Under the pieces are notes generated by a model. That model did no database searches. It saw nothing but the letters and a program-made list of their open reading frames with translations, and was not told the origin of the DNA. The position numbers and the translations under genes were made by a program. From Amaurobius ferox (Eukaryota > Arthropoda > Arachnida > Araneae > Amaurobiidae), in the NCBI GenBank assembly GCA_951213105.1, contig OX578137.1, positions 80,504,104 through 80,568,103 of the forward strand: a stretch of 64,000 bases of DNA. The letters run 5' to 3'. Below, one piece after another: positions 23,358 to 35,261 of the stretch (positions are counted from its first letter, which is position 1; each line of letters begins with the position of its first letter).

Positions 23358-23856
23358 TCCGTAGGATGTTTTTTAAAAATAAAATGACTATTTGAATCTG
23401 TGTGATTTGTCATTTGTTGTTCATCTGTAGATAATATGATTGACAATATTTGGATAAACCTTATAGTTAGAATAAGAAGAAATAAATATATTTCCTAAAT
23501 AGCAGTAATAAGTAGTTACGACCTTAGTTTTGGGTGCTAAACGTTCTAAAATATAACTCAACCCTTGTCACTATTAAAATGCTAAATTGAATAACATTTA
23601 ATATAATTAACTCGAGGTGCAATTTTATTAAAAAAAATTTATGAAGAAGCTTTCATATGGTGAAAAATGTGTGTACGAAACTGTTAATCATTTATAAACG
23701 TACCGATTTATAAACTTTTAACGTACTACCCCTTTTATTTTGAGGTTAATTTCAAATAGCGAGTGAAAATTCAGAAACAAAACATACATCTTGTGTTCAA
23801 CATCTTCTGTCATGCTTCACTTGCAAGAAAATTAAACGTGAATAAAACGGTTTAAT

Positions 23857-24186
23857 AACACTTTCCAAAATAGATGAAAAGTGCTTCTGACTTTGTCCAT
23901 TCTGTCTGTCTGCCCGTTCGCACTGTAACTGCCGTAAAAATGACATCAGTAAAATGAAATTTTAGTATGATGTTGAGACGGTCTCTGGAACATATATGAA
24001 TGTAAATGGATAATACCACCCAAATAGTTTTGGATTAAACCCGGGTTGAAAAAGTTAAATGCATTGAACCGTATGGGACCTAATTTTACAAACACATTTT
24101 ATCGCGTTTTAGAGATATTTAGATAACATTTTATTTCAGTTGGAAAGAGTCTTATACTCAGTGCTTTATGCATAATTAATCTTCCT
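23857..24186 (+). repeat. R1 deletion derivative (about 330 bp)
   Basis: Starts AACACTTTCCAAAATAGATG with the (TCTG)n segment and GTAACTGCCGTAAAAATGAC. It jumps near 24100 straight to the terminal block GCGTTTTAGAGATATTTAGA and GTTGGAAAGAGTC. Most of the usual 1.2-kb body is missing while both ends are kept. This pattern resembles internally deleted DNA transposons. Confidence 0.72.
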
Positions 24187-26134
24187 TATTATAAACAACA
24201 TTATACAAAAACGTTTTATTTAATATGCAGGGTAGATCGATGCATATTCTACCACATTGATGCGCTCGATTTTTCGATTTCCAGACTAACACTTCTTGGG
24301 CGTGGAAAGGGTATTGCTCTATTGCTATTCTATTTATTACTAAACACCAGTAAATTAATATATATATATATATATATTATTACTTGACTGGTGTGAAATT
24401 GAAACATGATATTTTACACAGACCAACTATAGCAATCACGAATAAAAAATAAAAGTCAAATTATGTGCTTCACATGGATTAAAAATACCCAGGTAAACTT
24501 TATTTTCAATGACTTTTACAGAGTAGCAAAAACCTTGCAGCAGATGCGTTTCCGATGTTTTAACATCGTAAAAAATTGTAATCTAACAGTCAAACGACTT
24601 AGAACTATAACGGCTTACAATCATCATAAAATTAATCATGGGTACGAAAAATTTTTAACACAAAATCCGCATAATCGAGTTCTTATCGACTTCATGTGAA
24701 CCCAAATATTCATTCATATTCTAATCAGAAAAATGTTCTCCTCAAAATGTTCTCTATATCCGAAGTGTTCTTCAAACTTTAATAAGCCGTTTATATTCAG
24801 GACTGCATCTCATTCATATACACGTTGAAAGTCAAGTGACATTGCGAAAGCCTCCCCCACAAATGCAAATGAAATGTATGAAAGTATCTAGGGGATGCAG
24901 CATATAAAAGGCTTCTTGGTCTGTAAAACGACTTTCAACTGCAATAATTTATAGAGATATGTTGATGTGTATATGTGGTAAAAATGGAACTCAAAAAAAT
25001 GTAATGGAATTCTTTGTCACAGTATTTGGCATTTTTCTTTTTCCCAAACGCCATATTTTAATATTTTTGACGTAGTAATAAAATGTATAAATAAAAATAA
25101 TGTACTTGATGAGACCATTGAAACAATATTGAAAAAAAGTCACACAATAATTGAAATCTGTCATTTTAATTATAATACGACACATTTTATAAAATAAAAC
25201 TTTTGTTCTAGTCTAACACAAAAGGGGTTTGTTCACACATTTTTTTAAAGAATGAATTATTTCACGACCACATTTTCTTCTTTGAAAATTTACAGTTTTT
25301 CTAATTACATTTACAGATACACAAAAAATAATTATACATAGAAAATTAAAATATACATAACTATTTTTTCATAAAATTATTTCAATATTGGAAAAGATGT
25401 AGTATGTTTATAAAAAAACAATTTGTTTTCTTCTGCCGCTCTTCTATTACTTGTATCCATTTCAAGCAGCAATAGAAGTGAGAATAAAAAATAGTCCAAG
25501 AGAAGAATCATGAACATTGAATTATAATTATGAAAATTTAGAAACATTTTCTAAGCCTTTTCTCTAACGCTTTACCTGACCCGATATAATAAGTTAAATC
25601 TCTTTAGGGAATTTAGCCGATAAATACAGTTTAGTATATTGTTTATTTTTATATTATCTAATTATAAAACACACGTACAGGCAATATATTTCCCCATATG
25701 AATAAAATAATTTAAGTTACAAAATTTCCCAAAATATTTAACATACTATTTCGATTTTTTTAACTGTATGTGAAATTGCATACATTTTTCACATTTATTC
25801 ATAAGTTGGCAGTAATTTTCAAAATTCAAAATTGAACTTTGTTCCAGGCAAGTTAAGTTTATAATTTGATTATATTTATAAAAATATATCAAATAAAATG
25901 TGAAAAAGAAAGCTGACACAGTGATTTCAGTCAAAATAATTTCAAAATCAATTATCTGAAAAAGTCTCCAATTGTGTAAGTACATATTGAAAATTATTTT
26001 TAAATCTGATATGTGCACCCCATAGCACAACCCGGGCCCCCTCTGGAACCCGTTCTCCCTTATGAACGGCCCTGAAATAGAGTAGTTGTAAACATTGCAT
26101 GGAGGGGCACACATTCACACTCAGACATTACGCA
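24187..26134. other. AT-rich stretch
   Basis: No gene recognised. The segment 24770-24950 resembles 7670-7850 and contains TATAAAAG at 24903-24910. A 78-codon frame at 24463-24699 and a 122-codon minus-strand frame at 25746-26114 are unrecognised, and both are rich in AT-biased residues. Confidence 0.4.
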
Positions 26135-26415
26135 AGGGCCTGGACAACTCAGTGGTTACAGAAGATGGCCTGCACTCGGAGGACCTAAATTTGATTTCCA
26201 ACCCTTCCCAAACTATACCCGTGTACAGAGTACAGATACGTTAAATATGTGGGTCTGAAAGTCCTTCTGAGAGTTTTTAGGTGAGGGCATGAGGGTTTGA
26301 TACCCGTGGATGTCACCCCTACTGGGTCCAGGTCTAAATTGAGTGACACTGCCCCTGTCATCCAAATAGAGACCTTACACCTTCAGGTAGGTCGGACGGT
26401 TTGATTGGAAAAAAA
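26135..26415 (+). mobile_element. tRNA-type SINE, full-length but diverged
   Basis: The head GGGCCTGGACAACTCAGTGG is a degraded tRNA-like start. The body matches the family, with TATGTGGGTCTGAAAGTCCT, and the 3' part ends AGGTAGGTCGGACGGTTTGA followed by an A-rich tail. Confidence 0.8.
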
Positions 26416-27198
26416 GACATACGCTAAAAATGGTGGATCCGTGGTCATGTATGTCTAAAATTCGTAACTCCAATTTTTGACCTAACCCGATAACTTCGTT
26501 TTGGAATTGCCTTGTATGATAAGGAAAGTAAACATGCGTGCCAAAAACACACTGATAAAATGGTTTCAAAACCGTAAAATAGACAGTGTTTCCATCAATT
26601 CACAGCTATGGCAATATACCTTGTAAATCTTCATGAAGTTAAAAAGGTGCACTTTATTCATGTATTCTACTGAATAAAAAATGTAAAGGTCCTTTAGTTC
26701 TATAAATCGTTATGCATCGCTGCAATATATAAAACTTTAAAATATGTAAATGTAAGCTAAAAATGGGGAGAGGGATTACAGTGTTTCAATATATTTTGCC
26801 CTTTTAATGCTATATACTGTGTCATTGGTTTTTGAATGTCAAAATGCTAGTGAGAAAACTCTGTAGGTATATTTCGATTTCGATTGCAAGGCAAATGATA
26901 TTTTTACATCCTTTAAATTCAAAATGTATGTACGCGTGTGTTCCTAGAAAGTGGGAACGATCTTTATTTCCTTACATATTGATTCTTGTCGCATTGATGC
27001 ACATGAAAGATTTCATAAGAGAGGGTTTTTTTTCTAAATCGCCTGAACTATAAAAGAAATACCATCTCTCTATATTAAAAGGTGTTTTCTGCATTTTTCC
27101 TGGGTATTACAAACATGAGAAGAAACCTACAGTTCTGAAATTTCACTTCTAAACTAAACGAATATGAACCCGGATATGTTCAAGATTGGCTTCATTTT
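26416..27198. other. Intergenic stretch
   Basis: Nothing recognised apart from short unassigned frames. Confidence 0.35.
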
Positions 27199-27476
27199 CT
27201 TCTTTGACCCAGACCGTCTAATCTACTCAAAGGTGTAAGGTATCTGTTTGGATGACTGGGAAGTGCCAACCAATATAGACCGGAACTCAGTGGGGAAGGC
27301 ATGTACATGGATCGTACCCTCCTTCCCCTACAACCAACCTCTATGAAAGACTTGTGGATATACATGTTTAACGTGATCGTACTCCCTGTGCACACTGCGA
27401 CTGTTTGGGTTGTGGCGAGAATCGAACTCGGGTCTTCCAAGTGCAATACCACCAACCACTGGACTGTCGCGCCCTG
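27199..27476 (-). mobile_element. tRNA-type SINE, full length
   Basis: On the minus strand it begins GGGCGCGACAGTCCAGTGGT and has a B box resembling CGAGTTCGATTC. It carries the shared body around ACATGTTTAACGTGATCGTA (plus strand) and ends in GACGGTCTGGGTCAAAGAAG. Confidence 0.88.
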
Positions 27477-28002
27477 CAAATTAGGCTTAGAATTTCTATT
27501 TAGGCTTTAGTTAATTTAATATCAATTAATAAAATGTAACATTGATAGTATGCGTTGATATTCAGTTGTTCGAACTGACTGATTGTTTGCTGGCAGATAT
27601 GTCACAAAGATGGGCGATGGCTAAATTCCAGTAAAATTGAAGCCCTGAAAATAATAAACTTTAGTATTTGTAATATATCAAATATGTTTATCATATCTCC
27701 CTTTATCAATAACTCGATAAATATTTAATATCATAATATACTACATTAGTAGTTAATATTCTTGAACTTGAAAATCATTGTCTCGTCAGAGCAGTTAAAA
27801 CTTACGGATATTTTCGAAGAACGCATTTTTCTCCTAACCCTCCAACAAACACGACACCAAAAATCCCACATCGAACACAACATGGAGGTAAAAGTAAGGA
27901 GTTAAAACTTCTTATTAGGAAAACGTCAATATCGTTGGGGACAGTAATTCAGGCGACACCTAGATAAGATAAGTAATCCTGTTCTTATCTTAATCCAAAA
28001 AA
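27477..28002. other. AT-rich stretch
   Basis: No feature recognised. Confidence 0.35.
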
Positions 28003-28145
28003 AAAAAGGTTACAAGCAGCAGCATTTGAAAAGTAATTATTGTGGAGGTTAATTTTCCCCACAGTGAAAACAGATGGCGGTACTTGTGTTACAACGGTTG
28101 TGTGGTTAGGTAGTGTAAGTTCGCAGACGCGTCAGAGCGATTGAA

Positions 28146-28737
28146 ATGGCAAGACGTTTAGAAAAGTGGTCTCGCTTGGAGGTGCGAGCCGTGATTCGTT
28201 TCTTATGGGCAAATAATATGTTTGGGATTCCAGCGGTGTTATTCCATATTCTGGGATCCCTGCGGTGTTATTCCATATTCTGAGATTCCTGCGGTGTTAT
28301 CCTGATTTAGTGTCTGGAACGTGGCCATACCGTTACTGTCGATCGTTATTGTGCTACTTTGACAAGGTTACGCGAAGCCATCCGACACAAACGCCCTGGC
28401 ATGTTGAGTGATGGTGTCATCCTTCTGCATGACAATGCCAGGTCCCGTACTGCTCGCCAAACTCAAGAATTGCTGCAAAAGTTCAAGTGGGAAGCCTGGA
28501 GCCCCTGCCCCCGACACACAGACCAGATTTGGCACCCAGTGACTATTTCCTTTTCCCGAAATTGAAGGAATAGTCACTTATCTGGAACAAGGTTCTCTTC
28601 AGACAGTGATGCGAAAACAGCTGCCGAGAACTGACTCAATGGACAGGGACGTGATTTCTACCAAACGTGGGTTAAACAATTCGGTCCTGCGTTCAGATAA
28701 ATGCCTAAATAGATTTGGTGATTATGTGCAAAAGTGA
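28146..28737 (+). pseudogene. Mariner (DD34D) transposase pseudogene, internally deleted
   Basis: The N-terminus reads MARRLEKWSRLEVRAVIRFL, the start of the helix-turn-helix region. After the 29-bp repeats the sequence resumes with VILLHDNARSRTARQTQELL, which holds the second catalytic Asp (HDNA). In the next frame PDLAPSDYFLFPKLKE holds the third Asp. CLNRFGDYVQK lies just before the stop. The first Asp block and most of the linker are missing, and at least one frameshift occurs. The gene is not functional. Confidence 0.88.
28223..28302 (+). repeat. 29-bp tandem triplication
   Basis: Three near-copies of GGGATTCCAGCGGTGTTATT plus CCATATTCT lie head to tail. The third is incomplete. They occupy the position of the deleted middle of the mariner gene. 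Confidence 0.85.
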
Positions 28738-28850
28738 TCGCCAAGTATGTCTCTTAATTCCATTTTGTATTTTCTGTCTATTGCTATTAAATAAATTTTT
28801 ATTACCCCTGTAACCTTTTTGTTGGATCCATCCTCATATCTAATCCTCTA

Positions 28851-28973
28851 GGCGTCCAGTCTAAATTGGATCTTATCGTATCAGGTTCCCATTTAAATTG
28901 GTTGGCATTTCCCTGTCGTCCAAACAGATACCTTACACCTTTGAGTAGGATAGACGGTCTGGGTCAAAGAAGA
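28851..28973 (+). mobile_element. SINE 3' fragment
   Basis: It carries GGCGTCCAGTCTAAATTGG, then ACAGATACCTTACACCTTTG and GACGGTCTGGGTC with an AAGAAGAA tail. The tRNA-like head is missing. It lies just downstream of the mariner right end. Confidence 0.82.
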
Positions 28974-31900
28974 AATGTATGCATTTGTATCACGAAAGGC
29001 CCAAAATATTTATTTAAACTATAAATTTCGTAAAAATAAATTATTAGAGCCAAGTATAATTGAAATAATAAAGAATATTGCTACATATTCAAAATTATTT
29101 TACTTTTCAACTTTTTTTATCTCCAGATATTGTGTACTCTATCCTACAACTATGAAAAATACTTTCTAATTATACTCATAATTACAGAACCCTTAATTTA
29201 AAAACAATCAAAAATATATATATACTAAATACTACGTTTTTCTGTTCTGTCAACTAACAATAGTAACTACTTTACTGACACTAGTGACACCTAGATATAA
29301 TTCTCAAAGCATTTTGGCATTTTCAAGCGTGTTATCCATAGGAGTTTTATCTCTTTCTTCCTATCTCCATGGAACATGACTTTTAAATGCAAACAAACTT
29401 TGCGATTATTCCTACAGTTAAGTTATTATAAGTGTTAGATTAATTACTTGTTATGATTAATTACTTTTATTGCTTACCCCGAATTTTATTTTCCTAGGAA
29501 CTCGTTGCACTTTTGATTGCCATAAAGAGAATTGAATGAATTAGATACTGATTAAAATGTATTTTTATTAATGTACTTAGTTCAAGTTTTGACCGGATTC
29601 TTTATTATTAGAATATCAGAAAATATTAGCTAATTATTATAATATTCATTGTGTCTAATAAACATCGTGAATAACACCCCTGTGTTAACGAGAAAAATCA
29701 GAATTAGAGGAACCCCTAATAGACAGAAAATTTCAAAAAAATCTAAATTTTTATACTTGCTGCGAAAAGTAAATATTGCAATTAGCAGAATATTTCTTCC
29801 AGTTTCCTTAGTTAAAATAAAAATAAAAAAATAAACTGTGACTCTCAGAAACCTGGTTTACTAAGATTAAAAATATCGCCAAAAAATGCTGAAACTGGAC
29901 TTGAGAGTTCAAGCTCGCAATTTGAAAGAATCCAAATGGTTCAAAATTTTTGAAACATAAATTCACGAAAACATTTAAAATTTGATCTTCTGACTTAATT
30001 CACCTTACCACGTCTATCAGAAGCTAAAATTTGAGATCTTTGATGTCAAATTCAAAGGTTTTTTGGTTTGGGGGAAATATTTAGATATTCCCATATTTTT
30101 AGTAAAAATTACTGTTGAACAGATTTCCTGAAATTTTGTAGGTAAAAAACTACAACTTTTTTAAACTAATGAAGTCCCGAGTAATATTGTACTGGAACTT
30201 TTTTAAACTAATGAAGTCCCGAGTAATATTGTACTGGAACTTTTTTAAACTAATGAAGTCCCTAGTAATATTGTACTGTATAGCATTCTACGGGGCATAT
30301 GTGAATAGTTAGATTTCGAATTTTTCCTTTGTAGCAGGTTGATATTTGTTTTGCATGACAATTCTACAATGCACATCGAGAAATGTTACGATATTTTTGA
30401 GTTTTGAATTTATTTTAAATTCTTTGAAGTTATCCAGGTTTAATAAATTAATAGTTAACAGTTAACGGTTTATTTGATAGTTAAAATTTTTTTAGTCCGG
30501 ATATGTTGTAGACGCCAGCGAAAAATTCATACTGACATAGACGATCATAAGATGATGATGCACAGATATATCGCGGAACGGAAATTCAATTTTTTTTACA
30601 CTTTTCTGAATTGATTTATAATCAATCATTTCAAGATCAAATTTGAAGTTTTATGGGACTATAATTATATTTAGGGATTATAAATTCATGGTATAAATTT
30701 GATTATGCATATTTATTCGAATGTTGCAGATAAAGATATAAAACTTTTAATTTTAAATAATCAAGTCTTGAGTAATATTCTTCGAATTGTGGCTTTTACT
30801 CAACTGGCCATGTGTAAGATAGCAGATTTCGAAATTTTACAGGAATACCGCCTACAGAATTTAAATCGTTTCCATACCTGATGCAATTCCGCTTGCTATT
30901 TTAAGACATCAATTGCAATATGGGATCTATAATGTCTAGGATGAATATTTAAGGAAATAAAGCAGTGAATTATCTTTTACAAATTCGCTGTACTCTTCTA
31001 CACATCAAGCCTCTATGTAGGAATTACGACGTTTTCTTTATTACATAAATAATTTAACGGAAAAATTTATTTGGGTTTATGCCTTTAAATCTACGATTGA
31101 ACAGGACCGGACCGTTTTAACGTGATTTTGTTCTTTCTATGCACAAAAGACCAACTTTTACTGGGAGCTACAGTTTAAACTAGATTACGCCATAATCCGA
31201 GTCTGTTTGAATGCACAATCTTCTCCATCCACACCTACTATTCAAACCCAGATCCAATGTATCTAAAATATATTGATAAAAGATTTGAAGAAGATATCAA
31301 GATTAATAACCTTGATCTAGCTTTATAAAGTTCGATTAAAAATATTTAAAATAAGGGGACAGAGTATTCAATTAGTTATATGGTATATCGTAGAAAACTG
31401 GCTTCTTGATGATATTGTGGATGTCAATAGTAACTATTTCTAGGATTTATGGATATTTGCTATAGAAAACTTTCACTGTATAATGACATTTTTGAACATT
31501 TGATGTTTTCTTTGTCAATAAAAATACCATTATGAGATTTGAAAATTCCTTACATTACTGTAAGCTTTATTCCATGCGTAGTCATAATCATAAAATATAC
31601 TGAAGTTAAAAGGACCTATTATGGATCCCTTAAAGTTTTATTGATGGATTTTTTAATTTATTTTTTAATTTTTTATGTCGTCTACAAAATAGTTTTTCAT
31701 GAAATAACTAAGCTGTTAGTTAGAGGGGTTAAGTGGGAAAAACAAAAAAAATAAGCCTGCTTTATTTATTGTTACTGAAAGTTCAAGAATAAATGCGGAA
31801 AAGCTGCTGGAAGTAACAAACAACAAACATATTTATTACTCTAAGCATAAATTAGTTGAGGAAGTAGATTATGAAACATGTAAATTCTCAAAAATTTTCT

Positions 31901-33908
31901 ATTCAGAAACGATCACAAAAACTTTAAAATTTAACAAATATATATGCTACATGGGCCATCAAGTTCAATAAATCAAACTATTTTATAATATGAAATTTCG
32001 CATCTGGGGTAAGAATATAGCCCTTAGTCTTCTGCTGTAAGTAGCACCTTTTGCAGTTGATGAGATTGAAACCTGTCAATAGTTCCCACTTCTGATTTTG
32101 TTTCCAACCAAAAAGACGCCTGGAACTAGACATGATAAAAACACTTATAGTATCTTTAAAACAGATTAACAAAACTATCCAGTTTTACATCAGATTAAAT
32201 GTTGACAAAATACAATGATCTGAAACATTACTTATGTCATGCTAGAATGTGATAGATTTACACACTCATGGAATGTTTCATATTGGGATGCTGTAGTATC
32301 AAGTAGAATAAACGTCAGTTCAAGGTCTGAGAAATAAATCTACAATCCAGGAAACAACACTGGCAGACATGCTGAGGCCAAGTCTGGATATTAATATCTA
32401 ATTACTATATTTTAATTAATAAATTTACTCTAAAGTCAAGTGTCAAAACGTTATGTCTGTCATCGCAGCCATCTCCAATTTAAGTTGACAATCAATGATA
32501 ATGAACAATCAAATGCTAAATGTAAAACTATAAATAAGTTAATTACATGTTTTAATAAATAATTAAGAAAAACAACAATATCTTCAATAGTAGTTGATAA
32601 TTAATCAGTAGTTGATAATGAATATTTATCTTTTTGGACTTTGTTTATTTATATGTTGTTACCGGATAACAAAAAGGTGGTTGTATGTCGGACACTTACG
32701 ATATGTACACGAAGAGCAATTACGAAACCAAATTAAGTTAATTTAACAAGTAAAATAAATATTAAAATAATAACTTAAATAAAATTAGCAATATTAATTT
32801 TTATCATCACAACTTAGTACATTGAAAAAATTATAAGATATTTTTTTTCTAATGAAAATCTCACTAAAACTGCCACTAGCGTCGTCTACGTGAGTTGAAG
32901 TCAACTATACTTTTCACGCTCATTCTTTATCATCGTGAAGATTTAGTTTATGAAGAATGCTGAGGGATTCTATGGAATCTAAGCAAAAATACAAAGATAT
33001 GCTATATTGAGTGACCTGGGCCTATTTGAGCTTCATATATTATATTTAAATTGATGCAAAACTAATATTTAATATATGTTATGCACCACGTTTAAGGTTT
33101 AATTTTACCAATACTCATCTTCAATAAGCATTAACCATTGTAAGAAAATCTTTCGACGACAGTAAGAAATGAAAACCAACCAAAGCAAATATAAAAACTA
33201 TTCTGTATTCTTAGATATTTACTTCCAACTTATGAATGTTATTCTTCGGGGAATGTCACAATACAAATGTATCCATTCAACAGAAAATTGTTAAAGTCCC
33301 AAAAGAAATAGAAGATACTCCAAATATAGAATCTTTGAGGAAATACTTCACGTGACATTTTTTTTTTAACAATTTTTTGTATCTATATAACTCTGAAAAT
33401 GTATCAGGCATAAGACGTTTTACAACATTTTCCCTAGAAATACAGTCTATTTTCAGATTTTTGCTACATTTTCTACTTTTATCTGTTCTGAATCTTCCAA
33501 GACTGATACAACAAATCTTTACTGTTATTAAACTATTTTATTGGCGGTTAAATTTTTGTCATACTATAGATTTTGCGATTTTTTCCTTGAAGCATCTATT
33601 TCACAGGATTGACTATAGATATAACTTAGAGGATGACTGACATGGATTCAGCATTAAACTCCGGATAGTATAAAAATAATTCACTATAAATTTCTATATC
33701 CGCTACAGGAAATGTTATTTCCGCTTAAATAAAGAAGCAATAAAGATTGTAATAAAGAAGGAAAATGCTTACTAGTTCCATCAGAAATGAAGTTTACATA
33801 CCGTTACATATGCCGGTCCCTTCATTATTATCTTGTTAAAATATAATGTAATTTGAGATGTATTTTCCGCATGTGCAGGAGATAAAGATATCGTTATGTA
33901 TGCGGCTT
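28974..33908. other. Long AT-rich stretch without recognised genes
   Basis: Apart from the 42-bp tandem repeat at 30154-30279, I see only short frames (60-87 codons) rich in Ile, Lys, Asn and Phe, as expected from AT-rich non-coding DNA. No RNA gene or transposase block was recognised. Confidence 0.4.
30154..30279 (+). repeat. 42-bp tandem repeat, three copies
   Basis: AACTTTTTTAAACTAATGAA then GTCCCGAGTAATATTGTACT GG is repeated three times. The only clear difference is CGAG to CTAG in the last copy. The near identity suggests a recent expansion. Confidence 0.92.
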
Positions 33909-35182
33909 GTAATTTCAGCTGCGAAACTCGATATCTATGTATCGTTTAAGAAGATATGCTTATGATTATAATTTTGGAGCAAAAATACGTTTTTATTATG
34001 AATTGGTGGCAACAAGTAGATGACATTTTAGGAAGTGGTAAATTTTCTCCTGGCAGCTATACAAACCGATATTCGGTGCGGCATAGTGTCAATAAAGTTG
34101 TTAATGTCCCTTTACGGAAGACATGTAGCAAAAATTGCAACATGTCAGATAATTCAGCAGTTTTCTGAGAACATTGCAATTTCTGTCATAGCATGTCCCA
34201 TATATGTTCTACTGATGATAGATCTGACGATCTGGATGAGCATGGAAGAGGAAGAGAATTAAATCCACGAACATTATTGAGAAAGTTGTGCAGTATGTAG
34301 TCGAGCGTTGTTTTGTAAGTCAATGGAATATGCCTGTCATGACCACATAGGCAGATCAATCGACTGCAAAGTTGCGTCGACGTACAAGCAAGTCGTCATA
34401 TTGACTTACAGCAGAACCAGTGAAGATCAACTGCCCCACAAGATGGTTCATTAGACTGTCACACAACGTGTGATGGTCGTGTGTCGCTCGACAACAAATG
34501 CAGGGTCGGAACGCAGACCAGTGCTTCACCACATATGCAACGGTCGTCAGCACTGAAAGAGAAGCGGACTTCGCCGCAGAAGACAACATACTTTCAATTG
34601 AACACAGTTTAGGTTGAGCCACCTCGGTATCAATCCAAACGAATCTGCCTGTGTTGAGCTGTCATACCTTAATGGACGTCGAGATCCAATCCCATCTTCT
34701 GTCAGTCGTTTCTGAATAGTTTTCCTTGGTTTCCAGAATGCATAGAAGATGACAAATACCTTTGAATCGCTGATAGCGACTCCATTCGTGTGGACTTTGT
34801 TTCTCTCCTGACTGCACGGTCATTTCCTGCAGTCCGTTTTAGACGACATGAGCCTCTGCGATGGTTACATGTGCCTTTTTTAATCCACTGTTTCCAACAC
34901 TGAACAACTACCATATCGCTCAGACTGGTGACTGATACAAGTCTGTTGAAACAACCAAGTTCACTTAAGTCTATGATGCGACCTCTTTCAAAACCCGACA
35001 ATTGTTCGTAGCGCCGTTGAATAGATCTCAAAGACATCTTTGAACACAAATTGCAGTATCAAATCAGGAAATCCAGTTCCAATTGCCCGTCAGAAAATAG
35101 CATCAGTGCTGACAGTTTGCTAATTTTCGTAACTCTAATAATGGCATTTGCATGCCGAGTTCCGTGCTTGTAGCTCAATATT
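33909..35182 (-). mobile_element. Tc1-like transposon B, copy 2
   Basis: The left end has TAATTTCAGCTGCGAAACTC then GATATC. The right end has CATGCCGAGTTCCGTGCTTG then TAGCTCAATATTTT. These are diverged inverted versions of the Tc1-B ends seen at 10300 and 13050. The interior matches copy 1 on the opposite strand, including the 3' phrase GGTGGCAACAAGTAGATGAC. Confidence 0.82.
34160..35037 (-). pseudogene. Tc1-like transposase pseudogene (element B, copy 2)
   Basis: The minus strand gives MSLRSIQRRYEQLSGFERGR then IIDLSELG, and SDMVVVQCWKQWIKKGTCNH in the same 115-codon frame. Further on, FCGEVRFSFSADDR replaces FSDESRFSFSADDR, so the first Asp is Gly. The second block reads QNNARLHTAQLSQ (Asp to Asn). 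The last block SSDLSSVEHIWDML retains the Glu. Frameshifts separate these parts. The N-terminal 115 codons are the longest intact piece. The gene is inactive. Confidence 0.86.
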
Positions 35183-35261
35183 TTATATGCCGCAACTCAA
35201 TTTTTAGGCTAAAATTAGACTTAAATTGAAGGAGAAATCGCTGAGATAGCAATATTATAAC

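Larger units (their letters stand above)
22822..23429. mobile_element. Penelope-like inverted-repeat remnant
   Basis: Two arms of about 210 bp face each other. The left runs from TACAGATGAACAGCAAATGA to CATGAACTGTCAATTATAA. The right runs from TTATAATTGACAATTCATGA to GTTGTTCATCTGTA. The inner edges are AAAATAAAAT or TTTTATTTTT runs around a spacer of about 110 bp. Each arm carries a hammerhead-like ribozyme motif. Penelope-like retroelements are known for hammerhead motifs in terminal repeats that are often inverted. No reverse transcriptase or GIY-YIG coding trace is present, so only terminal sequence would remain. Confidence 0.6.
28003..28820 (+). mobile_element. Internally deleted mariner transposon
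   Basis: The ends carry the inverted 12-mer AAAAAGGTTACA (left) and TGTAACCTTTTT (right). The interior encodes only the N- and C-terminal parts of a mariner transposase. At about 0.8 kb it is shorter than the usual 1.3 kb. A 29-bp tandem triplication sits at the deletion region. Confidence 0.8.

Noticed and set aside
22822..23429. MITE of the Tc1/mariner type
   Set aside because: No TA duplication or family-typical ends were seen. The A/T-rich inner edges and hammerhead-like motifs fit Penelope-like terminal repeats better.
30154..30279. CRISPR array
   Set aside because: The 42-bp units abut without distinct spacers, and the host is eukaryotic.
34356..34622. 88-codon minus-strand protein
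   Set aside because: It is an off-frame reading of the decayed Tc1-B transposase. The meaningful motifs (FSFSADDR and others) lie in another frame.
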